From assembly GCA_035235625.1 (NCBI GenBank), contig CP141140.1, forward strand, positions 372,001 through 436,000: a stretch of DNA of 64,000 nucleotides. Direction: 5' to 3'. The position numbers were made by a program, and so were the translations under genes. Shown piece by piece: positions 13,011 through 25,800 of this stretch. The notes under the pieces were generated by a model. It was not told the DNA's origin. It made no database searches and was given only the letters and a program-made list of their open reading frames with translations. Source of the stretch: Saururus chinensis. Lineage: Eukaryota; Streptophyta; Magnoliopsida; Piperales; Saururaceae. Position 1 is the stretch's first letter, and each line of letters begins with the position of its first letter.

Positions 13011-13892
13011 ATATAAACATGAAATATGGTCTATTTGTGTCAAATAAAACCATATAAGCATATGAAGAGTGTACATACGTAGTAGTATTCATACTTAAGC
13101 TAAAAGACTAAAACATATAGAACATGAATCACTTATAATCAATATGACTTGTGTAAACATCCATAATTTATTATGGTCATATCCTACTGAAATCATGAAA
13201 TACATGCGAAGAAATAATTAAAACATAGATTTAAGGTAAGTCTAACATCATATTTGTCACGCCCCGGCGATGCCCGACCCGAGCCGAACCCGGTCCAAGG
13301 GCCGGTCAAGCGCGCGGGGGCGACGAAGTGAAATTGAGAAACGATTCTAACGGAAGACTTAACCCTAACCACGGGCGATTAACAGCAACACGGAGTGCGC
13401 ACAATCCTCTGAGCAAGAGTAAATAAAAGGGGAAGAAAAGGTGTTGCTTAACACAAAGTAAACAACAATCTCAAACCCACAAGCTTAGTTTTAAGTAAAG
13501 CCCACACCGGCTCAAAATAAGTCATAAGCAAACATAACTGTAACATGTGACATAAATCCACAACAAGAACCCTACACAAAGGTTCGAACATAAAGCATGA
13601 AAGAAACGATGATAAGTCACGCAACGATCTCCATCATCACACCCAAGCTACCTCTAACCTTTCCTCAAAAAGGCAATCCTGTCCGTCTGCGTGTCGCACC
13701 ACGCAGCCCCAAATCAAAACACAAAAGAGGGGTGAGTTTTAACACTCAGCAATGGTTTTAATATCACTGTCAACGTAGAAAATACGATAGCTTAGAAATG
13801 AGATCGTTTCAGATCAAAAATTTACATGGTGCATCACTTTCTGATCACACATTCATATCACTTAACACTGCATAAAAATGCATAATTCAACC

Positions 13893-14225
13893 TGCATGGA
13901 TGTATCTCTAGCATACATATTCCCACATGCATTCACATCATAACCAATCCCGCATGGACGTATCTCTAACATACATATTCCACATGCATAACATCAAAAT
14001 CAGCATGCATGGATGTATCTCTAACATACATATTCCACATGCATAACATCAAAATCAACATGCATGGATGTATCTCTAACATACATATTCCACATGCATA
14101 ACATCAACATCAACATGCATGGATGTATCTCTAACATACATATTCCACATGCATAACATCAACATCAACATGCATGGATGTATCTCTAACATACATATTC
14201 CCACATGCATAATGTTATCACAATC
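13893..14225. repeat. 56-bp tandem repeat array inside LTR copy B (about 6 units)
   Basis: About six units of roughly 56 bp each contain GCATGGATGTATCTCTAACA followed by TACATATTCC and ACATGCAT. The same array with the same number of units is present in copy C, so it is ancestral to the LTR family and is not a recent expansion. Confidence 0.9.
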
Positions 14226-16252
14226 AACCTCCATCAAGGAGTAATCACACATTGACGTCACACACACGGGAGCATAGACAAGGCCACGAAGGCGTGTCAT
14301 GGTACAAAATTCTACACAAGAATTCAAGAAAGATCGGGGTTGTCAATCCCTAATACTGCTCGCCCTGGACGATCTTGGCCAAGGATGTCCCATTCTCACA
14401 CAGAGAATCTAGAGCAGGGGTGTTCGCCCAGGGACATCTCCTGCGGAAGGAAGAGCCCGAGTTCTCACACAGAGAACCCTAGAACACGTGGTAGCGGGGT
14501 GCACACGGCATACCACACTGGATTCTCAGGGTCCAGATGACACACATAAAAATATTCTCACGTGTCCGCAAGACAAGTACACAACTCGTCCCCACATCAT
14601 TCCATTAAACAAGACTCAACCCGGGGAGTGCACTCGTTCCACACAGGAACTCCAAATCGTTCCACACAGGAACTTCAAATCAAAATATGTCCTTTCGGAC
14701 CAATCAACTTGCGATTAATCCACGACCGATAAACCCGGCACGCAATTCCATCACATTGCATCCAATCGGTCAAATTCGATTAATCACGATGAAGCCTCAA
14801 TTGGAAATCCATTTTCATGATGCGTGCAACATGGTACATGCGTGGGCAAAGCATACATGAACCCTAATCATGATAAGTGCTCTCACCAGCCCCTAATGCA
14901 TCATTCATAATCACGATATTAAGCTTCAACATCATCATTTAACCCCCACATGTGTGTGTGTGTAACTAGTAGAAGCCTTTCACATGATGCATATTAACAT
15001 GCTTGAAAATCAACTCACCACCACACTACACATGTGAATTTCTACCTAAACATGAATTCCAGCGGAAATCATAGTAGAAGAATCGTTGAAATCATAGTTA
15101 AATTCAAAACTCAACCACAAAGGCTAAACACCTATAACATCACTCATTCCATCATTGAGTCATGGTATTCACCAACATTCACACACCATTAATCACAATT
15201 TATCATGACAAATCTGTCCAACAATGATTGTAGTCCTACTGAAATATGCTTAACCAAAGGGAAACAACTATTCATAATTTCAAAATAACGATTCCAACAT
15301 CATGCCACAAAACATAAGTCATTCCACCATCACTAAGCATATATCTCAACTCCATAAACTCAATAGCATGCATTTCCAGTAGCCTAACATAGCTTAAAAC
15401 ACTCCACATTCGTATAAAATTGGCAAGCCAAAGTGGAATCATCAAAATAGGCATCATACACTCAACATGCAATTTTCTGTGTAGCCGATCGATCGCCCTT
15501 CAGGCCGTTCGATCGGTTACACGCAAAATTTTGAAAATTTCAGTTCATCCGATCGATCGCCCTGCAAGGCCGATCGATCGCCAACACGGCAGAACAGTCA
15601 TCTTCTTCCTTTCGCAAATCCAAACCGAAACACCATAGAAAACACTTCAAATCCACATCTAACACCCTAATCATCATCAAAAGTCCTCCTTGACTTCCAG
15701 AATATCAAACCAAACCATAATAATGCAAAGCCCTAAGAAATCGGGATTAAATAATTCCATTTTCTAATCTTACCATTAACACACTAAATCAAGCAAACCA
15801 TTTCGAAATAAGCCAAAAATGAAGAGTTTTACCATGGATAAACAGAGATTTCGAAGACCCATTACCTCAGCACTTGATTAAGCTTGGATTGAAGAGTCAC
15901 CCTTCTTGAAATCCTTGAAAATACAATGAGTTTGAATTAAACACCAATGGAAATCGATTTACTTAAGAAATCCCTAATTAAATCTTAGATCTAGGGCTTG
16001 TTGGTAGTAAAAATCGAATTTTGAAAGTTAGGGTTTGTAGTAAAACACAAATCAGTAGCTTTTGATGGTCAAAAACGAATTGAATCAAGGGGAAAATGGT
16101 AGATTTGGAAGAAATTAAGAGAAAAGCCATGGATTAGTGCTTAATTAGAGCAAGCTTACCTTAATCGGCTTCTAATTCGGGCCTAAGTGGGGATTAGGCC
16201 AGACCTCCTTCCTTAGCCTATTCCCAAAAATGGAAATGGCTCTGGTTTGCCC

Positions 16253-16262
16253 TTTTATAGTA
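16253..16262 (-). promoter_or_regulatory. TATA box of LTR family 1
   Basis: The minus-strand sequence CTTACTATAAAAGGG is about 420 bp inside the LTR. It is conserved at about 745-754 in copy A and 56332-56341 in copy C. If used, it leaves about 3 kb of transcribed LTR downstream, an unusually long R/U5. Confidence 0.55.
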
Positions 16263-16682
16263 AGGGTTGGGGTAGGCATAGGTAAGTTTTGGGGTGTACA
16301 TATGAAAAGTAGGCTAAAAGTGGTTATTTTGCAAATTTAAGCACGAATTAAGCCTAATAAAATTCTGAAAATTTTTGTGTGACCTTAAGTATATGTCTAG
16401 GTTCATTTGACACAAAAATAAAATTTTTGACCGTGGGGCCCACAGGGGTCCCGCCAAAACCTTAATTTTTGGGAAAATAGTAAAAATTCCGAAAAATCTC
16501 AAAAATTCACATTTGGTTTAAAATCACTTAAAACCACTAATATTGAAGTTAATTTTGGTTAAAACCATCACAAACTCTATTTATTTACAAAATCATCGAA
16601 TAAGATCAGAAAACACGTAAATTGCACGATAACCCATAATTAAATAAAAATCAAAACCGGTTTAAAGATGAGGGTCCTTACA

Positions 16683-17149
16683 ATATTAGCCTAAACAAGT
16701 ATAGTCATCATCATATTTATAATAAATTATAATTCAAAAAAAATTTATATACAATTAAGGTGTAATTAAGGTGACATTTGTAGGTAGTTATAATTCATCA
16801 TAGTTATAAAGAATTAAAATTATAACAAAAGAATAAAAAATTGTCAAAACTTTTGTAAAAATAGCTAAAATATTGAATTACAACCACTCGAATACCCTAG
16901 TAGGCCGTTCAAACGGCCAAATAGCCCGTGCTCCCAGAATACTTTTTTCACTCATGCAAATATGTATTAGATGCGTGACGCTTCTTGTACAGCATCACAA
17001 TGACTTTGGTAACACACATCTGCCTTACGTGTGCTTTGGTCCCAGCGAGTCCCACTTCAGGGACAAACGATTTCAGAATGCAAAGTAACTTTGGTTGACA
17101 ACTATATAACAAGAGAGGACCATCATTTAATTGATGGTATTAAGATCTC
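16683..17149. other. Spacer between LTR copy B and the Mutator-like element
   Basis: AT-rich sequence with no exon recognised. It ends in the left target duplication TAAGATCTC (17141-17149) of the next element. Confidence 0.5.
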
Positions 17150-18810
17150 GGGAAAATTATTTACCAATTTAAACCATTTTGGGAAATATTTCCCAAAATG
17201 GTGTTGGTTTTCGCCATGTAGGCGCCAGCCAAGCTCTGACGCCTACGTGGTTTTTTTTTAAAAAATTTAGTTGATTTCATCGTTTAGAACGACGAAATCA
17301 AGTTTAAGTTGATTTCGTCGTTCTAAACGACAAAATTATTTTAAAAAAATTAAGCGATTTCGTCATTTAGAAGGACGAAATTATATAAAATTTTTTTAAA
17401 AAAATACAAAATTACGGGAGGGACGAATTAAAGCATCTTTTATACAAAATCCTCGTCATTTAGGCAATCGTTCACTTAAATCATACTAAATAAAAAAATC
17501 TTAGGTGCTTAGCCCACTAAGCATCTTGATCACCATATAGTAATGTTGTTGGGTCTGGTTTGGGTCGGGTTTTGCCAAACCCGAACCTGATACCACATAA
17601 TAAAACTGTGACCCGAACCCGACCTGTTTGACCTAATTAGAATAAAAAATAATTTTTAAATAATTTTTTTAATTTTTTTTAATATTTTAAAAAATAATAT
17701 ATATATATATATATATATTCAAGTCAGGTTGGATCGGATCACTAAAACCCACACCCAACCTATTAGGGTTATTTTTAAAACCCAAACCCGACCCGAGTGG
17801 CATCCGGGTGGCATCCCCATCACCATAGTTAAATTTTGTGTGATTTCGTCATTTTAAACGACGAAATCACGGTCCTTACTCCGATTTTGAGCACTTTATA
17901 TAGTAAAAAGATAAAAATAACACTTTACACAGTAAAAAAGCTAAAAAGCACTTTATACAGTAAAAAGTACTCAGTAAAAGATAAAGTAAAAATCATGACT
18001 AAAGTTGGCACAGTAAAAAGCACTCATAGAAAGCACCCAATAAAAAAAATCAACACTCTCTCTGCACATCAAAAATCAGCGCTCCTTATGTCAAACAGTA
18101 AAAAATTAAGGTCAAACAAAACACATACAAAAATGATGTAAATAAAAAAACATATTGCTACAGTATAAGTGTAAATGATAATGACAAAAAATATAAAAAC
18201 ATGTACAAAAATTAAATTATAAAAACAAATACAAAGATGATGTAATTGAAAAATAAATATATGTCCACATAACTACAGTTATATACTACTTAATTTTTTT
18301 AAATCCTCCATATTCACCCTCTTATTCTTGCCCACTTCAACTGAAATTGAAGTATGGTGCTCAAGATGCTTTGTTGATTGAGCACCTAAGATTTTTTTAT
18401 TTAGTATGATTTCAGTGAATGATTGCCTAAGTGACAAGGATTTTGTATAAAGATGCTTTAATTCGTCCCTCCTATAATTTTGTATTTTAAAAAAAAAAAT
18501 TATATGATTTTATCCTTTAGAAGGACTAAAGGACGAAATCAACTTAACATGATTTCGTCCTTCTAAACGACGAAATCGCTTAATTTTTTTAAAACAATTT
18601 TGTCATTTAAAACGACGAAATCAACTTAAACTTGATTTCGTCATTCTAAACGATGAAATCAACTAAAAATTTTAAAAAAAAAGACACGCAGGCACCAGCG
18701 CTTGGCTGGCACCTACGTGGCAAAAACCAACACTATTTTAGGAAATATTTTTTAAAATAATTTAAATTAGTAAATATTTTTTTTTAAATTATTATTTAAA
18801 TAATTTTCCC
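17150..18810. mobile_element. Mutator-like element, non-autonomous, 9-bp TSD
   Basis: The element starts GGGAAAATTATTTA and ends TAAATAATTTTCCC. It is flanked by the identical 9-bp TAAGATCTC at 17141-17149 and 18811-18819. The arms (about 17150-17520 and 18350-18810) are inverted copies carrying CGTAGGCGCCAGCCAAG-type sequence and repeated GATTTCGTC..GACGAAATC palindromes. A 9-bp duplication with long TIRs is the mark of Mutator-like elements. The interior holds a nested MITE (17538-17819) and an AT-rich part with repeated CAGTAAAAAG motifs. No transposase and no recognisable captured gene. Confidence 0.9.
17538..17819. mobile_element. hAT-type MITE nested in the Mutator-like element, 8-bp TSD
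   Basis: The 282-bp block starts TAGTAATGTTG and ends GGCATCCCCA, which reads TGGGGATGCC on the other strand, an imperfect TIR of the TAGGGATG type. It is flanked by TCACCATA on both sides (17530-17537 and 17820-17827), an 8-bp duplication expected for hAT elements. Inside, GGGTCGGGTTT and AAACCCGACCC stretches face each other around a short TA repeat. Confidence 0.8.
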
Positions 18811-18819
18811 TAAGATCTC

Positions 18820-19800
18820 TTACTACTTCATTAATTCATTTCACTTAACAGACTGTACCCAGTACCTAAAGGGTAGACGTTTGTTGTGTGCGAGCTGGAA
18901 TCTGAACTTGGTTCCAATAATATTGGAAACTCCTACAATTAACTCAAATGTGTTCAGTACTGGAGCTCGTACGTACTGCATCTCCCATATGAATTTAACC
19001 TAGGGCCGAGCACAGCCTACTTGTACATCCTATCTAATGCCACTCGGGTTGGATTTTTCAGGTACTCCAGTAACTCCACCAAACCTGGCCCAACCCTAAT
19101 GGACCAAATTTTATTGTTTATAAGTCTTACAAATTGGCCGAGTCATGTTGGGGTTTGGGATTTTAACTCACCCAACCCAAATCCAGATGGTTAAAAAGTT
19201 TAAAGTTTATCTATTTATCTCATTTATGTTGTCCAATGCTATAAAATGGTCATGTTTGTTTAGTTTAAGTTGCAACAGATGTAAATGTCTTCTAAAGGTT
19301 GTTGTTTTTGTTTAAAGTTGTACGTCCATTGGTGGAATCGTGTAAGTTTTTTTGGTGATGCCTAAGAGCATATTGGTTAAAGTAGATTCTTCTTTGTGAT
19401 GAGTAAAAAAGTAATGATCCATTAAATAAGCATCTTGAATTAGAAAGACAACTATATGTATTTGTTACTTGATTAGAAAATAATCAAAGGTTGAGCATGA
19501 TCTAAAGAAATTATGATTTTGCAGGTTTTAAGGGTAATAAAAGATGCAAATTGTTTGCCGGAATTTTCATTGGGATTTACTCAAATGAGACAACATGAAT
19601 AACTTCTATTACAAGAGAAGTCCCATTTCTAATAGGGTAAGAAAATTATATTAAAAGGAACTTAAACCCGACCCAATATGTTTTGATATAAGTTTGGGTT
19701 TACAAAAAACAATACAAACCCGACCTAAGAGCAATGTTAATCCTATTGCCTCAGGGATGCCATAAGTTCAGACACCGTGCTAACAAAAAAAATGAGGACC
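18820..19800. other. Gene-free region
   Basis: No exon or element boundary was recognised. Repeated words such as CAACCCAAATCC and GGGTTTGGG suggest MITE debris. Confidence 0.4.
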
Positions 19801-19813
19801 TCACCAAAAAGTA

Positions 19814-20014
19814 ATCCCTCCATCTCACATTAATAACTGCATTTGGCAAAAAAAATTTATTCTATATTGATAGCTTAATTTTGTTTAATTTAAGTAGTTG
19901 GTACTTAAAAAAGAATATCATAAACTTATTTTTCCTTCTTTTAGAAGTGGGTTTCACTATTTAATAAAAACTATTATTTTTCTAAATATAGTTATCAATA
20001 TAAGACCAAGAGAG
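19814..20014. mobile_element. Stowaway-like MITE (Tc1/mariner type), degenerate
   Basis: The left end ATCCCTCCATCTCACATTAA and the complement of the right end (ACTCTCTTGGTCTTATATTG) form an imperfect TIR of about 33 bp. TA dinucleotides border both sides. The CCCTCCATC start and a length near 200 bp fit plant Stowaway MITEs. Confidence 0.55.
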
Positions 20015-20204
20015 TGTTAATTGTTCAAAAGATGCCACCCGACATACTAGTCCAGCTGAAGCAAAACTTCCTTTGATGGACATGAGTTAGACCCAAATTG
20101 GGTCCTTCTAACCCAGGTTGGGTAGGGTTGATGTAGTCAATCATGCACTCCCCCTGCCCCGCCCCCCTCTTGTTTCTTGAAACCATCGACACCCCCTTGT
20201 AATA

Positions 20205-20405
20205 TGCATGAGCCTCAACTCCCATCTCTGCAGCTGTGTAGAACCATTGTATAAAACACTTATAGAAATTCGGAGCATGTTAGCCTCACACCCATTACCA
20301 GGATTCAACTCCCATCTATCATCTATGCAACCGTATAGAACCACGTATATAAAAACACTTGTCGGAATTCAAAGCATGTTAGCCTCAAACCTATCACCAG
20401 GATTC
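20205..20405. repeat. Direct duplication, unit about 95-100 bp
   Basis: CAACTCCCATCT ... GTATAGAACCA ... AAACACTT ... GCATGTTAGCCTCA occurs twice (about 20215-20300 and 20308-20400) with scattered differences. Function unknown. Confidence 0.7.
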
Positions 20406-20476
20406 TTTAGGGTTTAAATGATCTTACCAAACCCTAGCCTTGGCTAAGCACACAATGCGCACAATAATTCACAAAA

Positions 20477-22590
20477 TGTTAGAAATGGGCATTATATTAA
20501 ATGGGCTAAGCCCATATCATTAAAGTGGGTATATTATTTATATGGGTTAAGCCTATAATATTTATGTGGGTTAATCACATATTACTTAAGTGGGTCAAAC
20601 TCATATAGTAGAGAGAGCTCAAGCCCACTTTGTGTTGAATGAGAATCACACATGTGAATTGGTTGAAGGATTGAATAGTCCCATATCGCCTAGAAGAAGG
20701 TGATGGTGTTCGTATATAAGGCACAAGTTAGGCCCTTGGGAGTTGGGACAACCCACTTTTGTGGGGAAGAGACATGTTGGGCCCATGAACCTAGGTGGGC
20801 TAACCCATGTGCGCGCTGCCGCCATCCGGCCGGTTCAGTTCGCACGTAAGGCTGGCTGGCTGGCCGGGTTGGGTCAACAAGATAATATTTTTGAGACAAA
20901 TTCATTTCGTTTGGTTTTCTATTTATTTGGTTTGGTTATCTATTACATGTTGTTTTCACTAAAGAATGTGTCCATTAACGGATGGACGCATCCATTTGAA
21001 CGGGAAAGGGTGTCTTCCACGGAATTTCCTATAAAATCATTGAAAATGATTTCTGCATTAATCCGATTCTGGATTTTCCATCTATTTCCTTTCTATGAGA
21101 GCATACATACTGTGGTTTGTTACATGTATGGTTGATCATCTTATCCTGGGAGGAAGACGCCCAAGAGTCCTAAGCACCATTAAGGAGGGCGAATTTTGCC
21201 TTGCAAATTGGATATCTGATATAAAAAACTCAAAATTCACAAGTGGATATGTCTTTACTCTTGGTGGTGCAGTAGTGTCTTGGAAATCCTTGAAACAAAT
21301 GTATGTAGCAAGATCCACAATGGAATCTGAATTCATTGAGCTTGATAGAGCAAGCGAAGAGGTTGAGTAGCTTCGTAATTTTTTAGAGGATATTCCAATG
21401 TGGGGGAAACTTGTGCCACCTATTTGTATATATTGTGATAGCCAATCGGGTATAGGAAGGGCACAAAGTAACTTGTATAAAGGTAAGTCTCGACATATAC
21501 TTTGGAGGTACAATACCATAAAACAATTGCTCTCTAATGGAATAATTTTCATTGAGTATGTTAGGTCAAAAGAAAATATTGTGGATCCGCTTACTAAGGG
21601 TTTGACTAAAGAACATGTGAGCAGTCCATCGAGGGGAATGGGCTTGAAGCTTATACATTAAGAGTCACCATAATGGCAACCCAACCTAGTTGACTGGAGA
21701 TCCCAAAATCTAGGTTCAAAGGGACAATTGAATTGTGGGGGATTCAAGGGGAATTACTGTTGAAATAAAATTTTGTCATCATTCCTATGATGAGATAGTG
21801 ATGTCTGCAGAGTAAATCAGGATAAGTTTTGCTTTTAATGGTTCTTAAAGCTTGAATTCATTCGAGTGGGATATTGCAGGATACTCTTAATAAGAATCAC
21901 CTAAATGAGTGTGAAGGGGCCGCTTCTATGAGGATTTTAAGGCTAAATCTTCTAGAGCACTCATGAAAACCAAGTTTGTTCAGGGCTGAAATGAACACAA
22001 TTATGAGAACCACAATGTGCCTGAGAAGTTATTGTGTGAATTCTATTATCTTGGTTTACACAAATGGCTGAATAGTTCAAAGCCAAAAGCAACCTTTCCC
22101 CCATGCATGATCTTTTCAATATTTGCTTTCACGGTTTATCTGCATTGTTTTGCATAGTTATCCAGCTAATTCTCATTCATGTGGGGGATTATTAGAAGTG
22201 GGCATTACATTTAATGGGTTAAACCCATATAATTAAGGTGGGCAAGATATTTATGTGGGTTAAGCATATATTACTTAAGTGGGCCAAGCCCATTTGGTAG
22301 AAAGAGCCCATGCCCAGTTTATATTGAATGAGAATAGCATATGTGAATTGGTTGAAGGAGTGAATAGTCCCACATCGCCTAGAAGAAGGTAATGGTATTG
22401 GTATATAAGGCACACGTTTGGCCTTTCAAGTTAGGCCCTTGGGCCAACCCACTTTTGTAGGGGAGAGACATGTTGGACCCATGCACCTAAGTGGGTTAAC
22501 CCACACATGTACGCCGTAGCCGCCATCATCCGGTCTGCTCAGCTCGGTTTTGTTCGGTTCACACGCGCGCAGCCGGCCAGCTAGGTCATT
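20477..22590 (+). mobile_element. Ty1/copia retrotransposon, internally deleted
   Basis: Two direct repeats (20477-about 20880 and 22190-about 22590) share TTAGAAATGGGCATTA, the TATATAAGGCACA block and CCAACCCACTTTTGT, and are the LTRs. A polypurine stretch GTGGGGGA (22181-22188) stands just before the right LTR, as expected. Only the RNase H end of pol remains between them. Gag, protease, integrase and most of reverse transcriptase are gone, and no primer-binding site follows the left LTR. The right LTR is cut at about 22590 by an inverted gag fragment. Confidence 0.85.
21190..21661 (+). pseudogene. Ty1/copia RNase H domain, broken
   Basis: The translation shows the copia RNase H block: [20 protein letters not shown], then VSWKSLKQ, then a run ending in [10 protein letters not shown]. 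An in-frame TAG at 21368-21370 follows. Further on come ICIYCDSQSGIG, KGKSRHI and DPLTKGLTKE. The stop replaces the conserved W of EEVEWL. This is the C-terminal end of a pol polyprotein and is not functional. Confidence 0.9.
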
Positions 22591-22874
22591 CCGAAATTAC
22601 AGCGAAAAGGTTGATGTCATTCACATTGGTGGAAAGATTCTCCACTTCAGTCATGTGGGCTTGTGCATTCTTCTTCTTGGAATCATCTTGTTTTTTCCAT
22701 TTGCAATAATCCTTAGCCTTGTGGCCCACCTTGTCACACATATAGCACTTGCCCTTGAACTTCACTTTGTTGGAGTCATTGTTCGATTGTCCAACAGGAT
22801 GCTTCCTCTTCTGATTGTTGAAGCTATTACTTTTATGCCCTTGTTCCACAACGTTGACTTTGGCTTTCATGCCA
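22591..22874 (-). pseudogene. Ty1/copia gag, zinc-knuckle part
   Basis: The minus-strand frame contains CYMCDKVGHKAKDYC, a CX2CX4HX4C zinc knuckle, in a lysine-rich setting as in the C-terminal part of copia gag. The N-terminal part of the same gag is about 4.8 kb away at 27674-28330. Both halves are on the same strand and are separated exactly by the LTR-like insertion 22875-27673. Confidence 0.85.
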
Positions 22875-25800
22875 TGTAACGTCCCGGATTTTTATTACAA
22901 TTTTTTGTTATTTTTATCTGATCATTTTCAGCGAGATATTGTGACGCTTCGGCGTATTTGACCTTGGTATTCGTGCCCATATAGTCAGGTGTAGGTTCAT
23001 CGTAGACCATGGGCCTCGACGAGCACTTCTGGTGCAAAAAATCGTCGAAGAACGGAACTGCAGAGGATAAGTTGGAAAAAGAAAAAATGAAAAAAAGAGA
23101 AGATCGGGCTCGGGCTCGGCCGAGCCCGATCCAGAAAATTCTGGAAGGAACAGTGCACCCCTCTTCTCCAACGTCTCTCTCCCAGCCGCCACCGGCCGCT
23201 GGTGGGCTGTAGGGCCGCCGCACCGGCTCTGCCCCGGCGTGTGACGACAGGGGGGCTGCCGTCCCGGCCCCACGGCCGCTCCACCCCGCCTCTCCCCTGT
23301 ATTCCCCGATTCTGCCTCTCCCTCTGTCTCGTGACTTGGACGGTGCCGGCGGTGGCCAGTGGGCTTCGCCCGGCCTCCGTCCGGCCAATCTCAGGCCGGC
23401 GACGGCAGGGCCGCTGCCCTGGCCAGTCCCGCCGGTTCCCCCACTTGTTTTCCCCCGGTAAGCTCTCTCTCCCTCTCACTGTGTTCTGTACCGCCGCCGC
23501 CACCGTGGGCCGCCGAGGGCCGGCCGGCCGGCCACGGCTCCGCCCTGGGTCAGCGACGGCGGGAGGCCACCCATCCCGGACCCACTTGGCCTCCTCCGCT
23601 GCCCCACTCCTCTTTCCCCGTGTGCTCTGTTTTTCGCCGAACAGACGACGCCCTCCGTTCTGGGTCTACCTTGTAGTCACCGGTGATGGCCGGCAGTGGC
23701 CATCCGGCCACCGTGGGTTCTGCCCCGGCCTGGCGATGGCCAAGGACAGCCCCCAACCGGTCAGCTCTACCTCCACCTCCGCCCCTATGCATTTCTCCTC
23801 CGGCCAGATGCCTCCACCTCCACTGTTCCGCCGATGGTTGGTTTTGGTGGAATAGAGGCCGGCAGTTGCGAGCCATGGATGATGGACCTCTGTATGGCTA
23901 TGCCTCAGCCAAGAGACAGCCAAGCCGCCTCCTCGGCACCACTCCGGCCCGATTTGATCTGCCCCACATCTCCCATGTTTTTGTCTGTGACAGATTTTGG
24001 GGCTGCGCCGGCGAGAGCCAGCCTTCGGCTCACCTCTTGCCTCTTGCCAACCAGCCTTAGGATGACGACGGTAGGACCGCCCCTATCCAGGTCTACTGCC
24101 CCCACAACCGCTCCGTCTGGGCTGGTTTCCCCCGGTCGGTCCCTCTTCCCTATTTTGGTTTGAAGGGAATTGTGGTCGCGCTGGTGGTGAGCTTATGGTC
24201 GGCCAGCCTCGGCCTAGCGGCACTGGTGTAGCCGCCTCCACCCAGCTCCGCCCGGCTACTAGGGCCCTGGCGTCATGGGCCAAAGCTGCCAGTAAACCTT
24301 GTTCGTCGTTGTGCCCCTAGGGTTTTCCACCCGTTATGGGCCATCGAGCATCATTGGATGTCGAACACCTTTGGACCACCTTAGTGTGGCGGGTCTCAGC
24401 CTGGGGATGGCTGGCCACCCTAGTGCGGCACCACCCCTCTTCTTTCGGCATGGGCCAGGTTCCCCTCTGCCGATTATGTTTGACCACTTTATAGAGAGCG
24501 CCACGTGTTGCCCTTTGACCGTCTTACACTTGCCGGACGCCATATGGCCTCTAGTCGGCCTAGCTCGGCATGACAATGGCAAAGGCCATCTTTGTTGGTC
24601 ACCACTCTTGGGCATGGCCCTACCACCCGTATGAGCTTTGGGCCGACACCGTCTAGCCCTCTCTCCCCTCCCTTTGGCCGCGTGTGCAAGTAGCCGCGCG
24701 TGCGGGGTTAGGGTTTAGGTGCCATTTTGACACCGCCTTACCGTCAGATGGCTTTGCCATCGTCTGTATTTGACCACCAGAGTCCTCCTTCACCTCTCCT
24801 CCGTCCATGAGTGTCGCCCTCCGCCCTTATGTGGGCCCTTGTGAACATGAAATCGACGCCGTTGGTTGCTGTCCACGGCCGATTTTGACATCTTGTGACC
24901 GGTTGTGTATTTTTCAACCGCCGGTCGAATTTTAGTGAGTACACCCTGCCTTCCGGTCACACCTGCCACTCATTGGCACGATCTTTCTCCCGGCCGCCCC
25001 TAGTGTGAGGACGTGGATCGCGGATTTTGTCGCGTTGATTTTGGCACCCCATTTGGTCGTGTGTAGTTCTGACGCTTCCTAAACCTTGGGACAGCAGCTC
25101 TCTCAGCTAGGCAATGGTGTTGACCGCCGACTCCGTCACCGACGCCGGACGCCGCCACCGTCGTGTGCTGGCCATCAAAGGTCATGATTACGAGGTAGGG
25201 GAGCTTGAACTCGTAAATTCATGACAGCATTCTTTGAATGAGTAGCAGCATGCTATGCTTGAATGATTCCATATTTTGATATTAAATCATGACATGTATG
25301 CATGATGTAAGATAGTGAATTATGCCACATTGAGATGTATGTATGTATGTATGTGAGTTGTAAGCATGTTTTATGTATGTGTATGTTGTATGCACTAGTG
25401 ATGGCTAGCGAATGTGTTAGTGTGCAACGTATGTGTGTGATGGACATGCTAGTGATGGCTAGCGATGTCGAGTAAGTTACGTATGTGGAGTGTGTGTGTG
25501 GGAAGAGGTATGGGCGATGGACGGTAAGAGTGGTAAGGGTTTGGTACGAAGTTGGTTGTGGATGTGGATGTGTAAGCATGTGACAAAAGATGACGGACGT
25601 AAGTTTGACAGGCAAGGAGTGGAGCAAATTGGTTTGGATCGGATTGGAGCGTACGTCAGGGGTTCGGTAAGTAAGAAGACTTAGGCTTGGAGCCTTATGA
25701 AGGTTTATTAGACAGTAAGAGCGTGCATAATTGTACAAGCATAACGTACAAATTATGAAGTGAAAAGTAAGTATAATAAGTGAGAAATTAAGTAAGAGGG

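Larger units (their letters stand above)
13255..16682 (-). mobile_element. Solo LTR, 3.4 kb (family 1, copy B), with 5-bp TSD
   Basis: The element starts TGTCACGCCCCGG and ends GGTCCTTACA, so it has TG...CA termini in either direction. It is flanked on both sides by ATATT (13250-13254 and 16683-16687), a perfect 5-bp target duplication. No gag, protease, reverse transcriptase or integrase sequence is inside, so it is a complete solo LTR and not an internally coding element. It contains a 56-bp tandem array, a GC-rich tip at 13261-13330 and CGATCGATCGCCC motifs at 15485-15585. A TATA box on the minus strand near 16257 suggests the parent element is transcribed leftward. Confidence 0.9.

Noticed and set aside
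13893..14225. CRISPR-like array (regular 56-bp units)
   Set aside because: Units are contiguous tandem repeats without unique spacers, lie inside a plant LTR, and recur in copy C.
17836..18141. 101-codon frame inside the Mutator-like element as a captured gene
   Set aside because: Built from repeated CAGTAAAAAG words giving K/S/T-rich sequence; no intron borders or domain.
23202..23855. 217-codon frame and several overlapping frames in the GC-rich block
   Set aside because: Low-complexity P/R/A/S products, open in many frames at once, inside an LTR-like insertion; no domain recognised.
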